Shown here: positions 17,301-25,323 of the stretch, one piece after another
Layout of the letters: every line of letters begins with the position of its first letter
How positions within the stretch are numbered: the first letter of the stretch is position 1
Source: Mariniphaga sp.
GTDB lineage: Bacteria > Bacteroidota > Bacteroidia > Bacteroidales > Prolixibacteraceae
Length of the DNA stretch: 36,310 nt
NCBI GenBank assembly: GCA_024636975.1
Contig: JAGXGA010000058.1
Span: 1-36,310, forward strand
Direction: 5' to 3'
Notes under the pieces: model-generated
Told to the model about the DNA's origin: nothing
Seen by the model: the letters and a program-made list of their open reading frames with translations, nothing else
Databases searched by the model: none
Program-made: the position numbers and the translations under genes

Positions 17301-17485
17301 TTTTCCATTTCTTCGGGAGGACGTTCACCCGATTTAATCTCAACAAATATCCGTGGTGTGTTGAGATCGGGAAACAGGTCAACCCCCAGCTTGTCGAATG
17401 AGATGTACCCCAGCAGAATAACTGCAAGTACTATCATCAGGATGGTTACCGGGTAATCGACTGAAAATTGTGTTAATTTCTTCAT
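14399..17485 (-). CDS. HAE1-family RND efflux permease
   Basis: A 1028-residue proton-motive-force-driven inner-membrane pump, full length for the AcrB/MexB superfamily. The N-terminal helix (TILMIVLAVILLGYISF) is followed by a porter loop, helices 2-6 with GMLVDNAIVVLENIF (D411 is the conserved acidic residue), a second periplasmic loop, and helices 8-12 with GIAVNNSIILVDRINQL. The second Asp and the Lys of classical AcrB relay positions are Asn here, as in many HAE1-type pumps lacking the D-D pair. The ATG at 17485 is chosen over an upstream TTG at 17500. It lies between its adaptor gene (33 bases upstream) and the fusion gene (1 base downstream). With that second pump it probably forms a heteromeric RND trimer, as MdtB/MdtC do; this is inference. 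Confidence 0.9.
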   Translation of the reverse strand: MKKLTQFSVDYPVTILMIVLAVILLGYISFDKLGVDLFPDLNTPRIFVEIKSGERPPEEMEKQFVENIEALAIRQSDVIQVSSVTRVGTAQITVEYAWDKDMDEAFLDLQKALNQLTQNAEIDDLRITQHDPNTAPVMLIAVSHDEITDMNEIRKVAENYIRNELVRLEGVAEVELSGQEESEIIIQTDHYRLEAQGLSLDDISSRIENFNQNVSGGRISEMGLQYIVKGVGMLTEVSDFENLIVGYKATRLETDAGARIEMAPVFLRNVATVSTGNKKPANIVHFNSNRSVGLAIYKETKFNTVKAVEQINEALVNIERALPGYSLQQVTNQGKFISNAIAEVQNTALLGILLAVVVLFLFLRRVGTTLVVSIAIPISIIATFNLMYFNDLTINIMTLGGLALGAGMLVDNAIVVLENIFRNHENGMSVKEAAVSGTAEVGGAITASTLTTIVVFLPIVYLHGASGELFKDQAWTVAFSLLSSLFVAIFVIPMLYHRFYRNKKAPVKRKSVKMTGYGRFLDKTLKMKWLVLILTAVLVAGSFMLVPFIGTEFMPKTETRELSMNLKLQEGTKLERTESTVNNLETILTEYLGSNLDKIYSHSGPTTSIAGDATSVFQGENTAQIRVILAENSTVTTGDVIMTMNVLTQNISGLDITFSEEQSALKSILGTDEAPVVVEVRGEELDEIESVVNQVKDRMMNMQGLFNIQTSVEDGAPEVEIHIDRIRAGMYNLDINTVISQMQDQLEGKTAGQMEQGGEMRDITIKVPEKGLNEISNLTINSGDQVFRLSEIADISFGESPREILRKNQNRSGRITAQMDTDLALNQIADQIRQETASIELLPNYRIMVTGEEEKRQESMSSLGFALLLSVILVYMVMASQFESLIHPFTILLTIPLAVVGSIIIFFALGKTLNIMALIGVIMLAGIAVNNSIILVDRINQLIREGMDRREAILQAGQQRIRPIFMTSLTTVLALLPLTFGFGESASLRSPMALAVIGGLVTSTLLTLVVIPCVYDILDRTKTLFAKK

Positions 17486-17518
17486 TTTATTAACTTTCAA
17501 GTAGTAGCAGGGAACGTT

Positions 17519-18577
17519 CTATCGTATGATTTTAACTTTTGAGTCGTCGCGCAGTGTTTCAAATCCTCTGATGATCAGCCGCTCGTTGGCTTGCAGACCT
17601 TCTGTTACCTCCACATAATCCTGATTTTCAATACCTGTAGTAATCACACGGTCATCAGCAGCACTGTTACGGCCAACAACAAATACATATTTTCCACGGC
17701 CCCCGGTCATAATTATGTCTTTTGGGATTACAACTGTACTGTCTTTCTGGTCGGTAATGATATCGGCTTTGGCAAACATTCCCGGACGGAATTTAAGATC
17801 GGGATTGCTAATCTCAATTTTTCCGGAGAAGGTGCGGGTTTCGGTACTTATAGCAGGTGAAATTTCTGTTACCTTACCAATTAGTGTATCCTCCGGGAGG
17901 GTATAGTTGGTTACCAAAACTTCCTGTCCGAGCTTCAATTCCGACATGTTTTTTTCAGGGAGATTAATATTCAGGTACATGTTGTTGTAGCTCATCAAAG
18001 TTGCCACCGGTGAGCCCGATGCCAGCCGGGTACCATTGGTATAGTATGGCAATTCAACAATTACTCCCGAGAAAGGAGCTTTAACACTCATTTTATCAAG
18101 CTGAATGCGCACATTTTCATAATTGTACTGGGCATTTGTTACCGAAACTTCTGAGTTGCGAAGCTCGCGAAGAGTAACACCCCCTTTTTCATATAATGAC
18201 TGTTGTTTTTCAAATTCCTGCTCCGAAATTTCAAGATTGAGTTTTACCGCATCCACTGCCAGGTTGTTCTCGTATTCCTCATTTTCAAGTTTAACGATGG
18301 TTTGCCCCTTATTTACCCGGTCGCCAAGTTTAAAAGGCCTCCCTGTTGCAGGGTTATTCAGAAGGTAATAATTTCCCATCATCTCTGAGTTAAGCACAAT
18401 TTCAGAGGTTGCTTTCACTGTTCCGGTGGTGCTTACAAATTGTTTTATGCCCTGTAGTTTGATGTCTTCTACGGATACTGGCACAGCCAAATCGCTGCTT
18501 TCAGACTGGCCTTGCTGGTTGCAGGAGGCAAACGCTGCTATAATAAGGAAGAGCGGCAGGAATTTGATATTTTTCAT
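17519..18577 (-). CDS. RND/HlyD-type periplasmic adaptor lipoprotein
   Basis: A 352-residue membrane-fusion protein anchored to the inner membrane by a lipid: the signal peptide ends LIIAAFASC with C19 as lipidation site. Order of domains: beta-barrel/lipoyl half (VPVSVEDIKLQGIKQFVSTT, LGDRVNKGQTIVKLENEEY), a short alpha-helical hairpin (roughly 110-150, LNLEISEQEFEKQQSLYEKG), the second lipoyl half (MSVKAPFSGVIVELPYYTNG), a beta-barrel (KFRPGMFAKADI) and the membrane-proximal domain (VVIPKDIIMTGG). It links the RND pumps to the TolC protein encoded just upstream. The short hairpin fits a lipoprotein AcrA-like adaptor. Gaps to neighbours are 29 and 33 bases. Confidence 0.9.
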   Translation of the reverse strand: MKNIKFLPLFLIIAAFASCNQQGQSESSDLAVPVSVEDIKLQGIKQFVSTTGTVKATSEIVLNSEMMGNYYLLNNPATGRPFKLGDRVNKGQTIVKLENEEYENNLAVDAVKLNLEISEQEFEKQQSLYEKGGVTLRELRNSEVSVTNAQYNYENVRIQLDKMSVKAPFSGVIVELPYYTNGTRLASGSPVATLMSYNNMYLNINLPEKNMSELKLGQEVLVTNYTLPEDTLIGKVTEISPAISTETRTFSGKIEISNPDLKFRPGMFAKADIITDQKDSTVVIPKDIIMTGGRGKYVFVVGRNSAADDRVITTGIENQDYVEVTEGLQANERLIIRGFETLRDDSKVKIIR

Positions 18578-18606
18578 CGTGATATATTTTTCTAATTTGG
18601 TTAATC

Positions 18607-20094
18607 TTATTTATACAATTCTTGGGGAATGATTGACTGATTGTTTTCAAAATCGAACAGGCTCTGGATTTTCAGGTTCAGCAATTCAATTTTGTAATTA
18701 ATGAGTGCCTGTGCATAAGCAATTTTCCGTTCCGATAACTGTGCCTGGTAGAGGTTTAGGTCCATACCTGTAAGATCGCCGTTTTCGTACCTTTCCAGAT
18801 TAATTTCATAGGTAAGTTGTGCGTTGTTTTGGCTTTGCTCTGCAATTTGTATCTGGTTTAACTGATTTTGCAGGTTACGGTATGCTTGCCTGATGCCGAT
18901 AATAATTTGATTTTGTTCGTCTGAAAAGTTAAGCTTCTGCACTTCAATAGCAGCTTCCTGGGCTGCAATCCGTGCCTTTTTTTCACCCCAGTCGAAGAGC
19001 GGAATATTAAAGCTTACTGCAACCGACGGACTGTTTGTCGGAGTTTCAAATATCTGATCCAGTTGCGGGTTATCTCCAGAAATTCCCAGCCGAAGGTTCA
19101 CGTCTCCCCTGAATTCATTTAATGAACGTGTTCGTATCAGGTCGAATTGACTGGTTTCAACATCTATTTCCCTCTGGCGCAGTTCCATTCGCAAATCCAG
19201 CCCAGATTCTATGGCTTGTTCAAGATCGACTTCAACCGGGTTGGCTGCCACATTGGCCAGGATAGAGAAATCCTGGTATAAATCCATACCTAAATAAAGT
19301 TTAAGCTGGTCTTTTGCATTCTCAAAACTTACTTCTGCATTCTGCAGTGTTGATTTTGCCGTTGCCAGGTTCAGCTCGGCCTGGTATAACTCCTCGCGGG
19401 CAGCCAGTCCTGCAGCTACTTTATTCTGTATGATACCAAAACTGTTTTCAGTGTTTTTGAGCTCTTCCCTGGCAATGTTCAGGTTCATTTGGGCCATATA
19501 AACGTTGTAAAAAAACTGGGTAACGTTTCGTTCCAGGTTCAGGCGTTGCATGGCATAACTGATGTTTGCATTCTCAAAGTTAAGCTCAAGTTCCTTTAAT
19601 TCCAGTTTTTGCCTGTTATAGGTAAACAATGGCTGATTTAAATTGAGATAAAGGTTGTTGTAAAATACCTCGCTCTTAACATCTCTTGCACCAGAGTAAT
19701 TGCTCTGCCATCCAAATTCGTTTGTGAGTGAAATGGTACCATCGGTAGGCAGAATTGGCTGAACTATGCGGAATACAGCATTGGTATTAAAATTCTCGCT
19801 GGTATACCATTCTGAGGCCCAATCATCAAAAGTACGGCTTTTATTATATGCCACTGGCGTTACATCAAGTGAAAAGCGCGATTTCAATGCTGCCCTTTGG
19901 GCTTCCAGTGACTTTGAGAAACGCAGCAGGTTTAACCGTGAACGCTGGAGGTCGGGACTGCTAGTTTCGGCAAATTGCAGGGCTTTGTCGAGAGTTAGAA
20001 TTTCCTGCGCATGGGTTGCTGTTACCATCAGCAGGATTGCTGAAAACAGAAGTATCAATTTTCGCATTTGGTTTATAGTTTTTAAAGAATTCAT
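18607..20094 (-). CDS. TolC-family outer-membrane channel protein
   Basis: A 495-residue outer-membrane efflux protein. A signal peptide (MRKLILLFSAILLMVTATHAQ) follows nine extra residues. Two OEP repeats are visible: ILTLDKALQFAETSSPDLQR at the start, and long amphipathic helices around YNVYMAQMNLNIAREELKNT and IIIGIRQAYRNLQNQLNQI, with strands such as LNLNQPLFTYNRQ and SFNIPLFDWGEKKAR. ATGs at 20094 and 20067 are both usable; 20094 is listed because an AGG lies 5-7 bases before it. It supplies the outer-membrane exit duct for the adaptor and pumps encoded downstream. Its presence between the ABC genes and the RND genes ties the two sets together. Confidence 0.9.
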   Translation of the reverse strand: MNSLKTINQMRKLILLFSAILLMVTATHAQEILTLDKALQFAETSSPDLQRSRLNLLRFSKSLEAQRAALKSRFSLDVTPVAYNKSRTFDDWASEWYTSENFNTNAVFRIVQPILPTDGTISLTNEFGWQSNYSGARDVKSEVFYNNLYLNLNQPLFTYNRQKLELKELELNFENANISYAMQRLNLERNVTQFFYNVYMAQMNLNIAREELKNTENSFGIIQNKVAAGLAAREELYQAELNLATAKSTLQNAEVSFENAKDQLKLYLGMDLYQDFSILANVAANPVEVDLEQAIESGLDLRMELRQREIDVETSQFDLIRTRSLNEFRGDVNLRLGISGDNPQLDQIFETPTNSPSVAVSFNIPLFDWGEKKARIAAQEAAIEVQKLNFSDEQNQIIIGIRQAYRNLQNQLNQIQIAEQSQNNAQLTYEINLERYENGDLTGMDLNLYQAQLSERKIAYAQALINYKIELLNLKIQSLFDFENNQSIIPQELYK

Positions 20095-20113
20095 ATACCT
20101 GATTACCTTTTAA

Positions 20114-23100
20114 TTACAATTTTACCAGACGCACAGCATCGGCAAATACCAGCCTGGATTCTGATTGGTTAGTTAACTCAATTAGCGCTGTATCGGGTGA
20201 GAAATAAAAAGATCCCAGGTGGTTCCACCCTTCATCGGCACTTTGTATGGCAAGGGTTTGTTCTTCTACCCCGTCATCACTATGAATGAAGAAGTGGTAT
20301 TCCCCATTCTCATCATCTCCCCCTCTGCGGCCACCCCGGCGTGGCTTGTATAAATGATAATATACATCGTAAAATCCTGGCTCAGTTAAGGGCACATTCC
20401 ATTTTGCTTTCATGGAGCCATCGCCTGCCTTAATATAATAAGCCGAACGAATGTATTCACCAAAGAAGTCGGAATTTGTAACGGCTGTCCAGTTTGAAGG
20501 TGGTCTCCAGTGATATATGCCTGAATATTTTTGGACTGCCGCCTCTTCATCAATAAGCCATTTCTCGAGTAAACTTATTTCTTCGTTTACAGTTATTTCA
20601 AACTGAGGATCTTCATTATCCACTATAATTTCCCCGGGCAACTGTTTGCTGACGGGGTTGTCGGAAACCAGTTCTCCTTCGGATGCCACTGCCCTGGGGT
20701 CTTCTTCTATATTCTGCATTCCCTGCATAATTAACTGAGGGATGTTTTGAGAAGTCATTGTATTGATCATCAACATCCGGGGGTCGGCATTGAGCATGTA
20801 ACTCAGGTCTTTGGTCTGATGAGGTTCCATGTACACCAGTTTGTTTATCATTTCTTCGGAACCGCGCCCGCCTCCAAATCCCCGTCCCGGGCCTCCGCCA
20901 CCACCTAACCGGAATGAAAGCTTTACAATCCCGCTGGTTTCTGAGAAGTTGGTTATTTTAAGTGACACCTTTGTTCTCATGCGATCACCCGATTTTACTT
21001 TAACTGCCTCAATGGGGGAAAAGATATAACCGGGAAGCGCCTTTGCCATAAACCATTCATCCATAAGCGGAGTTAACTCCACTCCAAACTGCTCTTTAAT
21101 GCGGCTGTCGAACTGTTCAAAGCTGATGTTTTTAAACCGGTACTCCCTGAGCAGTTCACGCAGGAAATCCTCAAATGCTTCCTGCCCGGCTTTCCATTGA
21201 ACTGTAGAAAACAAAACTTCCCCTTTGAGTTTAATTACGTTGCTGATTACGGGTTTTTGCTTCGGATCAGCCAGAATTTCTTCAAAGGTGCTGTCCTGCA
21301 AGGCCATATTAGCCTTTTCATCGCCGCTGAGCCCCTGCATGTTTTGCATCCACATATTGCCCATATCATTCGACTGGCTTTTCAGATAAGCCTCAAATAT
21401 ACGGTTGGTTATCGGCCATTCATCCGATTGGATATTATTCTGAAAATTATAGAACATCGGGAAAATAAAATATGGATTGGGCACTTCCTCAACGCTGAAA
21501 CTTCCCCTGTTACTTTGCCAGTCCGTGCCGTTTTCATCTGCAAAAACACCCAAAAAATCATAGAGTATGCGGATTTCAACGTCCTGGTCAGTCATGTTGT
21601 TATCACCCCGGCGACCCCAGCGTTCCATTCTTTTTCTGGAACCTACCAGATCGGCTTCGCGAATCATAAATCCTTTTTCAGGTATCAGTATCTGTTCGGG
21701 CTGAACATATTCCTGCATGCTGGTCCAGATGCGTTCGTAGGTTTTAAATTGGGCAGGTACTTCTACCAGAAACAAACGATCAAATTCATATTCCAACTTA
21801 TAGGTTCGTTCAAAATCCTCCAGTCTTTCTTTAAGGGATTCAGTAAGAGTATCTTTTATTAAAGGCAATTCATCAGAAAAATAATCGTGTCCTTTAGTTA
21901 TCCATATACCAAATTCGAGGCTGTCGCTTTTAATGGTTTTCTTCTCATATTCGCCAATAGCCAGTGAAAGCTGGGTTAACGGTACATTGCTGCTGAAACT
22001 AAACCTGCCGGGTGAAACTTCGGTTATTTCTCCCTGCGACACAGCCTGAAGGACGGGCCGGGTTGTAACATCGAGGTCGAAATCGATGAACTCCGGCTGA
22101 TACCAGCTCACATCGGTTGTACTGTAGGTAACGCCTGCTTTTGGATACCAGTTGATTTCGGGTGTAAGCAGAACATAATCAGGAGTTAGAAATGCATGGC
22201 GTTTATCAACATTCAAAACAAAACGTCCGTATTTCTCAACACGTTCTTCTTCAGTAATATCAAGATAACTGGTGGTTTCATCAACTGCACCGGAATAGGA
22301 TATTTCAATTTCGGCCTGCTGTCCCGGTTGAATGGATATCCCTTCATTGGCAATAATCAAATGGTGCTGACGGCTGAAAGGTATGACTGTACCATTCAGC
22401 TTCACTTCATTCACTTTAAGTCCATTATTCAGGCTGAAGATAAGCTTGTTCAATGCATCATTGTGCTGATTGTTAATAGTAACTGTTGAGACGGCACTCA
22501 GCTCTTTGCCCTCGTGCTTAAGCATGATGGAATGTGCTACAGTGGAGGGTATCTTTTCCTTTACAAATTCATTGTTCAGAACAATTACCTCTTTTCTTAG
22601 ATTATCGTTTGATTTAAATTCCGATATGTGGCGGTACCCCAAATAACCTCCGGCCCCAAAAAACAGGATGGTAAATATGAGTGAAAAAACAGTCATCGAT
22701 TCCGACTGAGGAAGTCTTTTTAAGAGGTATATAGTTAAAAATATGAAGCTGACACCCAATGAAAAATAGATTCCCCGATGGATAAGTACCTTGTCGAGGT
22801 TGCCCATACCGGCGATATCGGAAATGAGCATGGGAATGTTAAATGCCATGTAATCGAAAATGTAGTAATACTTGGCTTCAAGCAGGAAAAGCGTTATTCC
22901 GATGTAACCCAGTACCAGAACAAAAGTAATTGCCTGGTTGCGGATTACGCTCATCAGCATAAACGACAGGCCCATAATAAATACAAGTGTTGGTATACTG
23001 ATTAACAATAGGTAAATTACATAGGACGCCCAATGAACAGAAGTGTCCTTTGCCAGCAGGTTAAAAATAAGAGCCATTACTATTACGGCAATATTCAGTA

Positions 23101-23461
23101 CAAGGAATACCTGAAGGTTACCCCATGTTTTGCCGATGACATATTCACCATTGGTCATCGAACGCATATAAATCACCTCGGTGGTATCAAGTTTTTTATC
23201 GCGCTTTAAGAAATCGGAAGCCAGGAATACTGCAATAATTGCCTGGGCTACGTTAAGTATTAATAAATTAAAATAGGGAATGGCAGCTGGTATACTGCGG
23301 ATGGCCCATCCTTCCTCACCTCCGCCTTCTATAACCATCCCAAAATTCATTCCGAACAGAATAAGGAGGGAAAGCACACTGAATATTCTGAAAAACCAGC
23401 TTCTCAAAAGGGTTTTACGCTCATATTTTGCAATTGAAAATATATTATGAAATGAAATCAT
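20114..23461 (-). CDS. ABC-2 permease fused to zinc-less M1-peptidase-like domain and golvesin-C tail
   Basis: A 1115-residue protein. Residues 1 to about 280 hold seven predicted helices in an ABC-2 permease layout (IFSVLSLLILFGMNFGMVI, FNLLILNVAQAIIAVFLAS and others), with a cytoplasmic loop carrying FLKRDKKLDTTEVIYMRSMT. Residues about 290-860 are periplasmic and follow M1 aminopeptidase order (PKAGVTY, FIDFDLDVTTRPVLQAVSQG, FDRLFLVEVPAQFKTYERIW). The G-A-M-E-N exopeptidase motif reads SMQEYVQ, and no HExxH is found; the expected place reads NNIQSDEWPITNRIFEAYL. It is probably not a metallopeptidase. A glycine-rich run (GGGGGPGRGFGGGRG) follows. Residues 979-1115 match golvesin C-terminal/xanthan-lyase-like beta domains (YSGIYHWRPPSNW to VFADAVRLVKL). 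ABC permease/M1 fusions are common in Bacteroidetes; loss of the zinc site with this tail is unusual. Partner: the ATPase gene 18 bases upstream. Confidence 0.85.
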   Translation of the reverse strand: MISFHNIFSIAKYERKTLLRSWFFRIFSVLSLLILFGMNFGMVIEGGGEEGWAIRSIPAAIPYFNLLILNVAQAIIAVFLASDFLKRDKKLDTTEVIYMRSMTNGEYVIGKTWGNLQVFLVLNIAVIVMALIFNLLAKDTSVHWASYVIYLLLISIPTLVFIMGLSFMLMSVIRNQAITFVLVLGYIGITLFLLEAKYYYIFDYMAFNIPMLISDIAGMGNLDKVLIHRGIYFSLGVSFIFLTIYLLKRLPQSESMTVFSLIFTILFFGAGGYLGYRHISEFKSNDNLRKEVIVLNNEFVKEKIPSTVAHSIMLKHEGKELSAVSTVTINNQHNDALNKLIFSLNNGLKVNEVKLNGTVIPFSRQHHLIIANEGISIQPGQQAEIEISYSGAVDETTSYLDITEEERVEKYGRFVLNVDKRHAFLTPDYVLLTPEINWYPKAGVTYSTTDVSWYQPEFIDFDLDVTTRPVLQAVSQGEITEVSPGRFSFSSNVPLTQLSLAIGEYEKKTIKSDSLEFGIWITKGHDYFSDELPLIKDTLTESLKERLEDFERTYKLEYEFDRLFLVEVPAQFKTYERIWTSMQEYVQPEQILIPEKGFMIREADLVGSRKRMERWGRRGDNNMTDQDVEIRILYDFLGVFADENGTDWQSNRGSFSVEEVPNPYFIFPMFYNFQNNIQSDEWPITNRIFEAYLKSQSNDMGNMWMQNMQGLSGDEKANMALQDSTFEEILADPKQKPVISNVIKLKGEVLFSTVQWKAGQEAFEDFLRELLREYRFKNISFEQFDSRIKEQFGVELTPLMDEWFMAKALPGYIFSPIEAVKVKSGDRMRTKVSLKITNFSETSGIVKLSFRLGGGGGPGRGFGGGRGSEEMINKLVYMEPHQTKDLSYMLNADPRMLMINTMTSQNIPQLIMQGMQNIEEDPRAVASEGELVSDNPVSKQLPGEIIVDNEDPQFEITVNEEISLLEKWLIDEEAAVQKYSGIYHWRPPSNWTAVTNSDFFGEYIRSAYYIKAGDGSMKAKWNVPLTEPGFYDVYYHLYKPRRGGRRGGDDENGEYHFFIHSDDGVEEQTLAIQSADEGWNHLGSFYFSPDTALIELTNQSESRLVFADAVRLVKL

Positions 23462-23479
23462 TGTTTTGCCCTTTTATAG

Positions 23480-24388
23480 TTATGTGTTCGACCATTGATT
23501 TAGTTTATTTTCCATAAAATGAACGTATGCATGTTCCAGGTTCGGTTCTATAGGTTTTCCATAGTATCCGTTAACCTCAGGGGCAACTACCTGTACCTCC
23601 CAGCCTCCTTCAATCGGGATGGTTGAAATTACAGGATATTTTTCATTGATTTCCATATATTCGGCCTGGGTAGCATTTATAACCCATACATTCCCTTTGG
23701 CTTCTTCAACCAGCTGCTCGGGCGATCCTGCGAATGCCAGTTCTCCCTTTGAAAGAAGAGCCATATTGTTGCACGTACTGGATATATCACCAACAATATG
23801 TGTGGAAAGAATAATTATAACATCCTGGGTGCTGATATTCGACAGCAAATTACGGAAACGAATACGCTCTTCAGGGTCAAGTCCGGTTGTAGGCTCATCA
23901 ACTATTATTATTCTGGGGTCATTTATAAGCGCCTGGGCAATACCCAATCTCCGTTTCATCCCGCCTGAAAGCTTATTGGCATTCCGGTCACGGGCTTCAT
24001 ACAATCCCACTTCCTCAAGCATTTTATCGACTGCTGTTTTACGCTTTGCGCCGTTCTTCATACCTGCAAGGCGCGCAGCATAATCCAAAAATTCATATGT
24101 TTTTAGTTTGGAAAAAAAACTGAAATCCTGGGGAAGATATCCCAGCATCGAACGAATTTCCCGCCTGTTTTTTAAAAGATCGAGGTCATCAACCATCACT
24201 TTCCCCGAAGAAGGCTTCATTAACGTTACCAATATCCGCATCAGCGTCGACTTTCCGGCCCCGTTCGGCCCCAGCAATCCGAACATACCGTTGGGTATCT
24301 CCAGGTTCAGGTTTTTGATGGCATAATTCCCATTGCGGTAAACCTTGTTCAGATTTTCAATCTTGATTTGCACGGTTCCTTTATTCAA
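23480..24388 (-). CDS. ABC transporter ATP-binding protein
   Basis: A 302-residue cytoplasmic ATPase, first gene of the operon. It has the strand and A-loop IKIENLNKVYRNGNY, Walker A GLLGPNGAGKST, Q-loop YLPQ, signature KLSGGMKRR, Walker B IIIVDEPTTGLD and the H-loop in LSTHI. A C-terminal extension of about 70 residues ends EPNLEHAYVHFMENK. It closely resembles the ATPase part of the RND-ABC fusion (shared GMFGLLGPNGAGKST, ERIRFRNLL, STHI, and matching C-terminal endings), so the two are likely paralogues. The listed start is a TTG at 24388; a GTG at 24373 has AAAGGA just upstream and may be the true start. It pairs with the large permease encoded next. Confidence 0.9.
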   Translation of the reverse strand: MNKGTVQIKIENLNKVYRNGNYAIKNLNLEIPNGMFGLLGPNGAGKSTLMRILVTLMKPSSGKVMVDDLDLLKNRREIRSMLGYLPQDFSFFSKLKTYEFLDYAARLAGMKNGAKRKTAVDKMLEEVGLYEARDRNANKLSGGMKRRLGIAQALINDPRIIIVDEPTTGLDPEERIRFRNLLSNISTQDVIIILSTHIVGDISSTCNNMALLSKGELAFAGSPEQLVEEAKGNVWVINATQAEYMEINEKYPVISTIPIEGGWEVQVVAPEVNGYYGKPIEPNLEHAYVHFMENKLNQWSNT

Positions 24389-24530
24389 ATTTGTTATTCA
24401 CAGGCTTGGACTCATATCCCTGTAAATGGTTTAAAATTCCCGGATATTTTAATTAATTTATCCTGTTGCTGGCAGTCCATATCAGATTTGTATCGATTTT
24501 TATAAATAATTACCCCTGAACAAACATAAT

Positions 24531-24557
24531 AAAAAAGCCCCGGTTACCGGAGCTTTT
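24531..24557 (-). terminator. Rho-independent terminator of the small secreted beta protein gene
   Basis: On the minus strand, AAAGCTCCGG, loop TAA, CCGGGGCTTTTTT: a GC stem with one mismatch and a T run, 24 bases after the stop at 24581. It separates this gene from the transport operon that starts downstream. Confidence 0.75.
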
Positions 24558-24580
24558 CTGAATCAGAATCCTTACCGTTT

Positions 24581-25168
24581 TTATTTGCTTACGGTAAATA
24601 AATATTCATTATTGCTGCTGGTTAATACAATTTCATATTGTCCGCTTTCAAGTTTTGAAAGGTCAAATGCCTGCTGAATGCACATCTCTTTTCCCAGTCT
24701 TTTGACTGCTACATGCTTGCCGTCCTGATAAATGTTCATAAGAACATTCTTCTGATCGTTGTTCAGGTAGGATACCTTCAAAAGATTGTTTTCTAACGTA
24801 CAGTAAGGATCAAATGCCCTTTCTTGTTTTCCGACACCCGCCAGTTGATTTCTGGCTATGGTAACTTCACGGTTGATTTTACAGTTGTTAAAATCAAGGC
24901 TAACATCGTAAACACCGTCTTTTAAATCCCGAAAATCAAAAACCATAAGCATTTTGTCAACAGGAGTTTCTGATTTTTTATAGTACAAAATTTCTCCTGC
25001 GTTGTTTTTTACTGAAAGTTCCACTGCAGATGGCTTGGCAGTTTCAAATGCTACCATTGCTTTCTGGTTTTCTACCGGAATTACATTAAGGGTAGGAATT
25101 TTAGTGGCTGATACTGTTGCTGTAACAATAAGAGCCAATGCTGTTAATACAAAGTTTCTTGTTTTCAT
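24581..25168 (-). CDS. Small secreted two-domain beta-sandwich protein, unknown function
   Basis: A 195-residue exported protein with signal peptide MKTRNFVLTALALIVTATVSA. The mature protein has two similar beta domains of about 75-80 residues. Domain 1 contains DKMLMVFDFRDLKDGVYDVSL and domain 2 contains CIQQAFDLSKLESGQYEIVL, each followed by a closing strand (NREVTI; EYLFTVSK). The (F/L)D(L/F)(S/R)(K/D)L(E/K)(S/D)G.Y pattern is that of Por-secretion-tail/DUF3244-like immunoglobulin folds. Unlike a true type IX sorting tail it makes up the whole protein. It has its own terminator and stands alone between the transport operon and pheS. Function not recognised. Confidence 0.65.
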   Translation of the reverse strand: MKTRNFVLTALALIVTATVSATKIPTLNVIPVENQKAMVAFETAKPSAVELSVKNNAGEILYYKKSETPVDKMLMVFDFRDLKDGVYDVSLDFNNCKINREVTIARNQLAGVGKQERAFDPYCTLENNLLKVSYLNNDQKNVLMNIYQDGKHVAVKRLGKEMCIQQAFDLSKLESGQYEIVLTSSNNEYLFTVSK

Positions 25169-25323
25169 CGCTAATTGTTTTAATTGTTCATACTATAGAC
25201 TGCAAAACATGTAATGAGGTTACAAGATTTACAGTAAATGTCGACAAACAGTTAAAATTTAGCGGTAAACGTCAGGAAAATTAAGATGTATTTTAAACCG
25301 GTAAAAAGTTGAAGCGGTTTTCT

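Larger units (their letters stand above)
8950..24388 (-). other. Seven-gene hybrid RND/ABC envelope transport operon
   Basis: Seven minus-strand genes with gaps of 18, 19, 29, 33, 1 and 3 bases (using the preferred starts) form one transcription unit: ABC ATPase, ABC permease with M1-like domain, TolC, RND adaptor, RND pump, RND-ABC fusion, ABC permease. No terminator or promoter-like break is visible inside. A TAnnTTTG match (TATGTTTG, 24528-24521) lies upstream of the first gene but has no TTG partner and overlaps the previous gene's terminator. Together they supply an outer-membrane channel, adaptor, two RND pumps, two ABC ATPase domains and two ABC-2-like permeases. Inferred role: a composite exporter or envelope-remodelling machine; the substrate is unknown. 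Confidence 0.8.

Noticed and set aside
24521-24528. TATGTTTG as the promoter of the transport operon
   Set aside because: It matches the -7 consensus but has no TTG 19-21 bases upstream and sits in the T run of the preceding terminator. Kept only as a remark, not as a feature.
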